NCBI GenBank assembly: GCA_036311565.1
Contig: JAXJPR010000011.1
Location: forward strand, 1-63,213
DNA from: Fimousia sp036311565
Lineage (GTDB): Bacteria; Bacillota; Clostridia; Lachnospirales; Lachnospiraceae
Length of the DNA: 63,213 nucleotides
Direction of reading: 5' to 3'
The notes under the pieces were generated by a model. The model ran no database searches. It saw only the letters and a program-made list of their open reading frames with translations, and had not been told where the DNA came from. Positions 16,810 through 23,796 of the stretch are shown here, piece by piece. Both the position numbers and the translations under genes were made by a program. Positions within the stretch are counted from its first letter, which is position 1, and every line of letters starts with the position of its first letter.

Positions 16810-17595
16810 ATGGCAGCATTAGAAGTAAAACAAATTAGTAAAAGTTTTAAAGAAACAAAAGTATTAAAAGATATTTCTTTTTCCATGGAAAAAGGTGAGG
16901 TTGTAGCAATTATTGGCTCTTCTGGAAGTGGAAAGACTACTCTGCTTCGTTGTCTCAATTTTCTTGAAACACCAGATAACGGGCAGATTCTTGTAAATGA
17001 TCAGATTTTATATGATGCAGCGGATCTGGCAACAAAATCGGAGGCGGAAATCAGAAGGAACCGGCTTCATTTTGGCCTGGTCTTCCAGTCATTTAATCTG
17101 TTCCCACAGTATACGGCAAAGGAAAATGTTATGCTGGCCAAACAGCTTCTGTCTAAGTCACTTCCAGATTATAAAAAGCGGAAAAAAGAAATTTTAAAAG
17201 AAATCGAAGGAAAGGCGGAACAAATTCTTACGAAAGTGGGACTTCAGGATAAAATGAACAATTATCCTCATCAGCTTTCCGGTGGACAGCAGCAGCGTGT
17301 GGCAATTGCCCGTGCTTTGGCGTTAAGTCCGGATATATTATGTTTCGATGAACCGACTTCTGCTTTAGATCCTGAGCTTACTGGAGAGGTATTAAGGGTT
17401 ATTAAATCTTTAGCAGATCAGAATACTACGATGGTCATCGTTACTCATGAGATGGATTTTGCAAAAGATGTGGCCGATCGTGTGTTATTTATGGATGGCG
17501 GTGTTATTGTTGAGCAGGGATCACCGGAAGAAGTGTTATTGAATCCGAAAGAAGAGAGAACCAAACAATTTTTGTCAAGAGTGCAAAATATTTAA
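16810..17595 (+). CDS. Polar amino acid ABC transporter, ATP-binding protein
   Basis: This 261-residue ATPase of the GlnQ/HisP family has Walker A GSSGSGKTT, signature LSGGQQQRVAIARAL, Walker B ILCFDEPTSALDPE and the H-loop IVTHEMDFAKDVADR. An insertion around residues 110-145 (PDYKKRKKEILKEIEGKA) lengthens the helical region but is seen in relatives. It energises the upstream permease. Confidence 0.92.
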   Translation: MAALEVKQISKSFKETKVLKDISFSMEKGEVVAIIGSSGSGKTTLLRCLNFLETPDNGQILVNDQILYDAADLATKSEAEIRRNRLHFGLVFQSFNLFPQYTAKENVMLAKQLLSKSLPDYKKRKKEILKEIEGKAEQILTKVGLQDKMNNYPHQLSGGQQQRVAIARALALSPDILCFDEPTSALDPELTGEVLRVIKSLADQNTTMVIVTHEMDFAKDVADRVLFMDGGVIVEQGSPEEVLLNPKEERTKQFLSRVQNI

Positions 17596-17680
17596 ATTTG
17601 AAGTGGCTCGGTTATCGCATTTATGGTAAAATATAAGTACTATATATTGTATCTTGAATTTATGCACAGGAGGGTTAGAT

Positions 17681-17980
17681 ATGACAGTAAAAAAAGCATA
17701 TGAAAATAAAGATGGAGTATTTGTTGAATTCTATACAAATGATGAATTATATTGCGGTGAGATATTTACCATTGATGGAAAAAACTATAATGCAGGAGAG
17801 CATGTGTTTGAAATCGTACAGATTGAAGCTGGATTAGAAAAATGCAAAGTAACTGCACAGTACTTAAAGAAAGTAGATGTGCCTTTGGAAGGAAAAGCGG
17901 CCAATATTACAGGATCTCTGAAACTAAGAAATGCAACTGGATGTTATATATATAAATTCCAGAATACCGGACAGATGTAA
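17681..17980 (+). CDS. Small conserved-looking protein of unknown function
   Basis: This 99-residue soluble protein starts at ATG after CAGGAGGG, a strong site, and is followed by its own terminator, so it is probably a real monocistronic gene. It has no signal peptide, membrane segment or recognisable domain. It seems to alternate short beta strands (for example GVFVEFYTNDELYCGEIF and HVFEIVQIE). Nothing in its context assigns a role. The open frame extends nine codons upstream, past the ribosome binding site. Confidence 0.7.
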   Translation: MTVKKAYENKDGVFVEFYTNDELYCGEIFTIDGKNYNAGEHVFEIVQIEAGLEKCKVTAQYLKKVDVPLEGKAANITGSLKLRNATGCYIYKFQNTGQM

Positions 17981-17991
17981 CAGGAAAAAGA

Positions 17992-18022
17992 GCCAGTGGC
18001 ACAGGTTGCCACTGGCTTTGTT
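17992..18022 (+). terminator. Intrinsic terminator after the small unknown gene
   Basis: GCCAGTGGCA and TGCCACTGGC form a ten-base-pair stem, followed by a T-rich tail interrupted by one G. Confidence 0.85.
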
Positions 18023-18044
18023 AGTTTCTAGAATGAGGAGAACT

Positions 18045-19228
18045 ATGTTATCAAAGAGAATTAAGAATATGACACCGTCAGCGACCAGCGAGTTGTTCGC
18101 AGAAGTTGCAAGATTAAGAGAGGCAGGAGTCGATGTCATCTCTTTCAATGTAGGAGAGCCCGATTTTCCTACACCAGTTAAAATCAGAGATGCGTGTAAA
18201 AGAGCATTGGATGAAGGAAAAACAAAGTATGCATCAGTATCAGGAATTACTCCGTTAAAAGAAGTGATTTGTGATAAGTTTTTACAAGATAATCAAATCA
18301 TATATGAAAAGGATCAGATTTGTATTTCCACAGGAGGCAAGCAGGCAATTTATAATGCAGTGATGGCAGTGTGTGATCCGGGGGATGAAGTATTGCTTCC
18401 ACACCATGCTGGGTCAGTTATGTAGAAATGATTAAATTGGCGCAGGGGATTCCTGTGTTAGTTCCACCACTGAATAATTACCAGTTGGATTTGGAGACCA
18501 TTAAAAATCGTATTACAAAAAAGACGAAGGCAATCATAATTAATACGCCGAACAATCCAACAGGTATTTGTTATACAGAAGAAAGTCTTAGAGAACTTGG
18601 GAATCTTGCAGTAGAATATGGGTTTTATATCATTTCTGATGAAGTTTACGAAAAACTGGTCTACGATGGGAATCGGCATGTCTGCATTGCAGGACTTTCA
18701 GAGGATATTTATAAGCAATCCATTATTGTAAATGGATTTTCTAAATCTCATTCCATGACTGGATGGCGAATTGGGTATACGGCAGCATCAAAAGAAATCA
18801 TCAGGGGAATTACATCCCTTCAGGGGCATATTACATCCAATCGTACCACTTTTGTACAATGGGCGGCTTTGGAAGGATTAAAATCTTGCAATCAATCGGT
18901 TATGGAAATGAAAGAGGAATTTCAAAAACGCAGAGACTACATGTATCAGACGATAAATGCATTTCCGGGAATTGAGTGTATGAAACCAGAAGGAGCATTT
19001 TATCTTATGCCAGATGTTCATGCATATTTTGGAAAGAAGGCAGGGGATAGAGTGATTCAAAATGCAGATGATCTTTGTTTATATATGCTAGAAGAGGCAA
19101 ACATCGCTATGGTACCAGGAACGGCATTCTGGATTCCAAATACAGTGCGGCTTGCTTATACAGATTCACTGGACCGTCTTCAGGAAGGAATGGAACGCTT
19201 CCGTAAGGCGCTGAAAAAATTAAACTAG
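18045..19228 (+). pseudogene. Class I/II aminotransferase (AspB-like), broken by a one-base deletion
   Basis: The two reading frames 18045-18425 and 18428-19228 together encode a complete aspartate-type aminotransferase of about 394 residues. The first half has VGEPDFPTP and STGGKQAIYNAV. The second has NTPNNPTG, ISDEVYEKL and the PLP lysine in GFSKSHSMTGWRIGY. The join is near 18399-18402, where CTTCCACACC should read CTTCCAACACC; adding one A restores PTPCWVSYVEM, the usual family sequence. The remainder is intact, so this is a recent mutation, a phase-variable site or an assembly error. ATG 18045 follows ATGAGGAG. Confidence 0.85.
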
Positions 19229-19312
19229 GAATTAAGAACAGAAGGCAGTTCATATCAAAAATGATATGCTGTCTTTTTGCATGTAATCCCCAAATAATGT
19301 AACAAAACGAAA

Positions 19313-19341
19313 TTGACAAATATTTCCAAAAGAATTATAAT
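19313..19341 (+). promoter_or_regulatory. Perfect-consensus sigma-A promoter of the Tad-like operon
   Basis: TTGACA at 19313-19318 and TATAAT at 19336-19341 match the consensus exactly with 17-base spacing. Transcription should start near 19348. Any start codon at or before 19313 is therefore excluded for the ATPase gene that follows. Confidence 0.85.
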
Positions 19342-19369
19342 ACAACTACAAAAGAAAGGAGGAGGTTCT

Positions 19370-20419
19370 ATAGAGGCAAAGTTATTAACAAAAGAACAGT
19401 TCGGGCCATTGTTTCCGCTTATTCAGGATAGTAGGATTACAGATATCAACTGGAATGGAAAGCAGCTATGGATTGACCATTTAGACCGTGGCCGGTACTG
19501 TTTAGATATGACTCTGGAGACAGCATTTATCCAGCAATTCACATCTCATGTAAGTAATGTTGTCAGTCTTAATTTCAATAAACATATCCCTCTTTTAGAG
19601 GCAGAAGCCAATGGGCTTCGTATTTCCATTATTCATGAAGCATATGCCAGGAGCGGCAGAAGCATTTCTATTCGAAAATCACCACCAGTGAAGCGTTTAA
19701 ATGAAAAAAATATGATTCAACAAGAATATTGTACCAGCGAAATGTTATATTTTCTACAAAATTGCATTTGTGCACATATGAATTTAATCATATGTGGACA
19801 AGTTGGAAGTGGAAAAACAGAATTATTAAAATTTTTAACAGGATATATTCCAGCTTATGAACGGGCCATTACCATTGAAGATAATCTGGAAATTCACTAC
19901 AGCACGATAAATCCAGGAAAGGATTGTGTAGAAATAAAAGTGGATTCAGAGCATTTTACCTATACGCAGGCAATTAAATCCTCACTGCGTCAATTACCAA
20001 CATGGATTCTTCTTTCGGAATCCCGTGGAGATGAAGTGCGCTATCTTTTGGAATCCTTAACAACCGGTCATTATTGTTTGACCACCATGCATACAGATGA
20101 TGTTAGAAAAATACCGGAAAGGATACAAAATATGATTTCGGATAGTTATGCATCGAAAAGGGCCGGGAAAGAGGCCTATGTATTTCTTGATGTATGTATT
20201 TTGCTCAGAAAGAGAATTGATCATCAGGGAAATGTGTGCAGATATATTGATCAAATTGGATGTCTTTCTTCTACGGCAGAAGGAAAACAGCAACAGATCG
20301 TTTTACTGGCAGAGGAAGGAAAGATGAAAAACTATAAAATTCCAATGGATGTAATGGAGAAATTTATAAAACGGGGAATCACCAGGCCATTTGAATATGT
20401 GGAAGGAAGAGAGAAATGA
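19370..20419 (+). CDS. CpaF/TadA-type secretion ATPase, apparent ATA start
   Basis: This protein of about 349 residues is a VirB11/CpaF-family ATPase that powers pilus assembly or secretion. Walker A is GQVGSGKTE. The Asp/Walker B region is WILLSESRGDE, and the His box is TTGHYCLTTMHTDD. The only start codon placed well behind the strong AAAGGAGGAGG site is ATA at 19370. A TTG at 19313 is the promoter -35 box, and the next in-frame TTG at 19409 has no site. The protein is shorter than many CpaF proteins (about 400 or more residues), lacking their long N-terminal extension. The gene overlaps the next by four bases (ATGA). Confidence 0.82.
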   Translation: MEAKLLTKEQFGPLFPLIQDSRITDINWNGKQLWIDHLDRGRYCLDMTLETAFIQQFTSHVSNVVSLNFNKHIPLLEAEANGLRISIIHEAYARSGRSISIRKSPPVKRLNEKNMIQQEYCTSEMLYFLQNCICAHMNLIICGQVGSGKTELLKFLTGYIPAYERAITIEDNLEIHYSTINPGKDCVEIKVDSEHFTYTQAIKSSLRQLPTWILLSESRGDEVRYLLESLTTGHYCLTTMHTDDVRKIPERIQNMISDSYASKRAGKEAYVFLDVCILLRKRIDHQGNVCRYIDQIGCLSSTAEGKQQQIVLLAEEGKMKNYKIPMDVMEKFIKRGITRPFEYVEGREK

Positions 20420-21762
20420 AAAAGAAATTGTGGAAATGCATAAGATTTAAAAATCTACAGACAGAAATCAGCGGATATGGATATGAATATTCATTTTCCA
20501 GATATGTTTTTTGGCTGGTCGCAGGTATTTTAACAGTGATTGGAATTGGAAAATTAAATGGGCTTTCTCTTATTTATGTTTTTATATTGGCAGCGGCAAT
20601 GCTATGTTTTGTTCCCATGTTGCTAATAGAACAATTTAGGTATTTGTATGCACAAAACCGGTTCCAGGCGATGACTGGGTATATGGAGCAAATGATGTAT
20701 TCTTTTGGAAAACATCCTAAAATTCTTTCTGCTTTAGAGGAAACAAAAGAATTAGTAGATGGGGAAATCAAAGAAATCGTAACAAAGATAATCGAAAATA
20801 TTGAAACATCGAAAGTAATGTCGTATGAAGAGGCATTTCTCACTTTGGAGGAATCCTATCCATGTGAAAGGGTAAAGGAAATGCATGATTTCTTTATAAA
20901 AGTCGAACAGATCGGAGGGCAATACCAGACGGCATTAGCTGCTATGATCGAGGATACGAAATTATGGGTAGAGAGGGTATATCTTTTTCAAAAAGAGCGA
21001 AGCCAGATGAAGAAAAAAATAGTATTAAGTATTCTCTGTGTGCTGACGTTATGTTCGGTACTGTTTCGTTTGATGGCTGGGAATGAAGAGATGACAAAAG
21101 TTATAGAATCCCTGCCATATCAGATAGGAACGACGTTCATATTCGTATCGTTTTTATGCCTGTTTCTTTTATCACAGAAATTGTTATCCGGTAAATGGAT
21201 AAAATCTGAAAAATCCATGACGGAAGAGCAGATTGAAAAAGACTGGATGCATATAAAAGAAGAGCCAGACAAATATCCGAGAGCCAGAAAACGGTTAAAA
21301 AGGGAAATAGAAAAGCAGTTTCCAAGGTGGCTTAGAGGAATCATTTTAAATCTTCAGACGGATAATGTTTATCGGACCATTGTAGAATCATCAGACTATG
21401 CACCGTATGTTATGAGGCAGCCACTGAGGATTTTTATTGAAGAATTGGGAGAAGATCCGGTTTCCATGAAACCCTATGATCATTTTTTAAAGGAATTACC
21501 AGTTCCAGAAATTCATTCTGCAGTAAAAATGCTTTATTCCTATACCAATACTGATACGCATGAAGCAAAGGAACAGTTGAATGCTATTATGAAGCGGAAC
21601 ATTGCATTAACAGACCGGGCAGAGAGACTAGAAAATGAAGATGAAGTTGCAAAGCACTTATTATTATTTTATATTCCCATGTTTTTAGGAACAGGAAAGA
21701 TTATGCTGGATATGTCCATGCTGTTTCTTGTGTTATTTTCTTTATGGGGAAAATTAAGGTAA
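20416..21762 (+). CDS. TadB/TadC-like pilus assembly membrane protein
   Basis: This 448-residue protein has two hydrophobic segments near residues 30-72, two more around residues 195-255 and one at the C-terminus. Between them are charged cytoplasmic regions with heptad-like helices. The pattern resembles T2SSF/TadB-TadC platform proteins, and ECRVKEMHDFF-type helices followed by EQIGGQYQTALAAMIED are reminiscent of that domain. It is translationally coupled to the ATPase. Its size could correspond to one TadB-like domain with a large extension. The family call rests on topology and gene order, so confidence is moderate. Confidence 0.65.
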   Translation: MKKKLWKCIRFKNLQTEISGYGYEYSFSRYVFWLVAGILTVIGIGKLNGLSLIYVFILAAAMLCFVPMLLIEQFRYLYAQNRFQAMTGYMEQMMYSFGKHPKILSALEETKELVDGEIKEIVTKIIENIETSKVMSYEEAFLTLEESYPCERVKEMHDFFIKVEQIGGQYQTALAAMIEDTKLWVERVYLFQKERSQMKKKIVLSILCVLTLCSVLFRLMAGNEEMTKVIESLPYQIGTTFIFVSFLCLFLLSQKLLSGKWIKSEKSMTEEQIEKDWMHIKEEPDKYPRARKRLKREIEKQFPRWLRGIILNLQTDNVYRTIVESSDYAPYVMRQPLRIFIEELGEDPVSMKPYDHFLKELPVPEIHSAVKMLYSYTNTDTHEAKEQLNAIMKRNIALTDRAERLENEDEVAKHLLLFYIPMFLGTGKIMLDMSMLFLVLFSLWGKLR

Positions 21763-21806
21763 TACAAACATTAAAGATGCCAGAAATGGTTCATAAGGAG
21801 GAACAA

Positions 21807-21914
21807 ATGAAATTTTTTTTTGAACAATATGGAGAAACGATTTTCTTTTTTCTTTTGGCTCTGACAGTTGTGGTTATATACCGGAGACTTGCAGATTTAT
21901 CAATTTTATCATAA
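21807..21914 (+). CDS. 35-residue Flp-pilin-like small membrane protein
   Basis: ATG 21807 follows AAGGAGGAAC, an excellent ribosome binding site. The product starts MKFFFEQYGETIFFFLL, has one membrane segment and ends after RRLADLSILS. It shares the pattern M-K-x4-[E/Q]-Y-G with three other small genes in this operon. EYG followed by a hydrophobic helix is the hallmark of the mature Flp pilin N-terminus, though here position 7 is Q rather than E. It is too short for routine gene callers. Confidence 0.6.
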   Translation: MKFFFEQYGETIFFFLLALTVVVIYRRLADLSILS

Positions 21915-21924
21915 AGGGAGAAAG

Positions 21925-22059
21925 ATGAAGGAAATAATTGAAGAATACGGAGAGTATCTGACTGCGTTTATGATTGGGATAGCACTTTTGACTGGGTATG
22001 GAATCGTAGTAAATAGCCTAAAGATAGCCATAAAATTATTTGTGGAGACTCTTTGTTAA
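21925..22059 (+). CDS. 44-residue Flp-pilin-like small membrane protein
   Basis: ATG 21925 follows AAGGGAGAA and lies ten bases after the previous stop. The product starts MKEIIEEYGEYLTAFMIGIA and continues with a hydrophobic helix and an amphipathic tail (SLKIAIKLFVETLC). Glu7-Tyr8-Gly9 match the conserved Glu-Tyr-Gly of Flp pilins. There is no leader peptide ahead of it. It may be the major pilin or a minor subunit; its function is inferred. Confidence 0.65.
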   Translation: MKEIIEEYGEYLTAFMIGIALLTGYGIVVNSLKIAIKLFVETLC

Positions 22060-22071
22060 GAAAGGATGCTT

Positions 22072-22551
22072 ATGAAACAGGTGGTAAATGAATATGGACG
22101 TTTGATAATTATGGTCATACTGGTCATAGCGCTCCTTCTTTTTGTAAGAGAATCGTTTTGGAAGCAGTTAAAATCCAAGATTTCAATTACACAAGAACCA
22201 GTAAAAAGTGAGAAGCTGTGTAAAGAATACGGAAATTTTCCAGTTTTATACGGTTTGGAAACAGAAGGAAGACCATTAGCATTGAAATTACAGGCAGGAA
22301 CGAAGTTCCATCCAATTGAGACCAAAGGGATTATTGAGGTAAGAGCAGAAGATGAACTGGATGGAGATATTACAGATCAGATTCAGGTATATATCTTAAG
22401 GGATGGAAAAAAAGAAGCATTATTGGGTGAATTAAATACAAATGGAGAAGAACGAAAGATCATTTTGCTGTATGCAGTGGAAAATTCTTCTGGATTTCAA
22501 ACAGAAAAGCAAATCAGCATTCTAATTACCGGGAATGGAGGGAAAGCATGA
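22072..22551 (+). CDS. Flp-like N-terminus with extracellular Ig-like domain
   Basis: This 159-residue protein starts MKQVVNEYGRLIIMVILVIA, again M-K-x4-E-Y-G plus one membrane helix. An exported domain follows; its C-terminal part (residues about 75-155) resembles a bacterial Ig-like fold of the DUF5011 type (AEDELDGDITDQIQVYI). The start ATG 22072 has AAGAAAGG six bases upstream; ATG 22066 overlaps that site. It could be a minor pilin that presents a domain at the tip or surface. The gene overlaps the next by four bases. Confidence 0.68.
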   Translation: MKQVVNEYGRLIIMVILVIALLLFVRESFWKQLKSKISITQEPVKSEKLCKEYGNFPVLYGLETEGRPLALKLQAGTKFHPIETKGIIEVRAEDELDGDITDQIQVYILRDGKKEALLGELNTNGEERKIILLYAVENSSGFQTEKQISILITGNGGKA

Positions 22552-22877
22552 AAATTACGATATCTATTTTCTTTGGAACACTACTCGTGTTTATGACAGT
22601 ATTTTCCTTTCTTGGATGTAACAAAGCTGCTTATGATACAAAAGCCGCCTGGAATTATTATCGAGAAACCGTGGATGCTTTGGAGAATAGTCATTTTCGG
22701 CAGGAAGTGATAGAACAAATGGTCCAACAGGGAGAAGAACAGGGATATGATATTACAATCCAGAATGATGGAATGTATGAAGATATATCCCGGTATCAAG
22801 TGAAATTATGCTATACCATTACCATTCCAATCGTTCGGGTTGAAAAAATGAGGGAAATTTGTGGATATGCATTATAG
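22548..22877 (+). CDS. TadE-like small membrane-anchored protein
   Basis: This 109-residue protein has an N-terminal hydrophobic segment (ISIFFGTLLVFMTVFSFLGC) and a soluble domain outside the membrane. It resembles the neighbouring 114-residue protein: both have a sequence of the form Q/L-G-Y-[DE]-[IL]-[TS] followed by a V-x-L-x-Y-x-[IV]-x-[IL]-P strand near the C-terminus. TadE-type pseudopilins show the same layout. A lipoprotein reading (FLGC) is possible but position 24 is followed by NKA rather than a typical spacer. Start and stop overlap both neighbours. Confidence 0.6.
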   Translation: MKITISIFFGTLLVFMTVFSFLGCNKAAYDTKAAWNYYRETVDALENSHFRQEVIEQMVQQGEEQGYDITIQNDGMYEDISRYQVKLCYTITIPIVRVEKMREICGYAL

Positions 22878-22885
22878 GAGGAATG

Positions 22886-23230
22886 ATGAAACTAGGAATG
22901 GAAATGATGGTGAGTATGCTGCTTTTGCTGACAGGAATTCTCTTTTCAGTATCTATTTACAATGCAGCATTGGAAGTATCCGATGCAAAACAATATCATG
23001 TATGGGTCATGGAACGGTTAGAAGGATCAAAATATGCCAGGTCAATAAAAGATGCCTGTCAGAAAGAAGCAAAGGAGCTGGGATATGAACTTTCGATGAA
23101 AGAAGAAACAATTGGGAACAGAGATGTTTGGAATGTTACATTAAGTTATTTTGTTATACTGCCGTTTCTTGGCACAGAACGGCAGTATACAATTAAGGGA
23201 TATTCCCAAAATGGAAGGGAGGTGGAATGA
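22886..23230 (+). CDS. TadE-like small membrane-anchored protein, paralogue of the previous
   Basis: This 114-residue protein starts MKLGMEMMVSMLLLLTG and has one N-terminal membrane helix. Its soluble half includes EAKELGYELSMKEE and WNVTLSYFVILPFLG, similar in order to the preceding protein. GGAGG lies right upstream; ATG 22886 has better spacing than 22883. The duplication and position point to two TadE/TadF-like minor pseudopilins. Confidence 0.6.
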   Translation: MKLGMEMMVSMLLLLTGILFSVSIYNAALEVSDAKQYHVWVMERLEGSKYARSIKDACQKEAKELGYELSMKEETIGNRDVWNVTLSYFVILPFLGTERQYTIKGYSQNGREVE

Positions 23231-23392
23231 ATGAAGGAATTTATGGCAGAGTATGGTTCTGTAGTAGTAACGGTAATTATTGTTTTGGCAGTCTGCGCAT
23301 TTGTTAGTGCGATTTTTACTCCTCAACTGCAAACAGCACTTACGGATACCCTGAATACTTTTTTTGAAGAATCGGGAGCAATTCATAAGTAA
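23231..23392 (+). CDS. 53-residue Flp-pilin-like protein
   Basis: The gene starts at ATG 23231, immediately after the preceding stop, with GGGAGGTGG upstream. The product begins MKEFMAEYGSVVVTVIIVLA, the fourth instance of M-K-x4-[E/Q]-Y-G in the operon, followed by one membrane helix and an amphipathic helix of about 20 residues. The overall size and two-helix plan match mature Flp pilins of about 50-60 residues, so this is the best candidate for the main pilin. It is too short to be called routinely. Confidence 0.68.
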   Translation: MKEFMAEYGSVVVTVIIVLAVCAFVSAIFTPQLQTALTDTLNTFFEESGAIHK

Positions 23393-23421
23393 AAGGGAAA
23401 AACGGCGTTGAAAGGAGAAGT

Positions 23422-23796
23422 ATGAAGCAGATTGTAGTGGGAACATGCTGTTTATTGCTGATCATTTATGCGGTATATACCAATGAGAATTTTGCCGGTA
23501 TGGCATCCAGGACGTCAGAGGTCTCCATGGCAGTGTCTCATAGTATTTCTCAGACATTGGAAGAACATAAGAATGAAAAATTTGTATCGGAAGAAGAAAT
23601 GGAACAATATTTTTGTGAAGTATTAAAATCACAGATTACATCAGATGGAACATTAAAAATTCATGTAATTACATCAAATTGTCAGTATGGAATGCTGGAT
23701 ATTGAGGTAACACAGTATTTTCAGACATCGGATCAGAAAGAAAGGAAGATTACAGTTCGAAAATGTGGAATTATCGACGAACAATCAGAAACTTGA
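23422..23796 (+). CDS. Small exported protein of the Tad-like operon
   Basis: This 124-residue protein has an N-terminal hydrophobic segment (IVVGTCCLLLIIYAVY) and a soluble domain rich in beta strands (LKIHVITSNCQYGMLDIEV). The ribosome binding site is AAAGGAGAAG. It resembles a minor pseudopilin or TadF-like protein in size and layout, but I do not recognise a named family. Its 3' end overlaps the next gene by 34 bases in another frame, suggesting translational coupling. Confidence 0.6.
   Translation: MKQIVVGTCCLLLIIYAVYTNENFAGMASRTSEVSMAVSHSISQTLEEHKNEKFVSEEEMEQYFCEVLKSQITSDGTLKIHVITSNCQYGMLDIEVTQYFQTSDQKERKITVRKCGIIDEQSET

Noticed and set aside
17931..18044. Upstream extension of the first aminotransferase fragment
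   Set aside because: It crosses the end of the preceding gene and its terminator. ATG 18045 with GAGGAG upstream gives the usual N-terminus.
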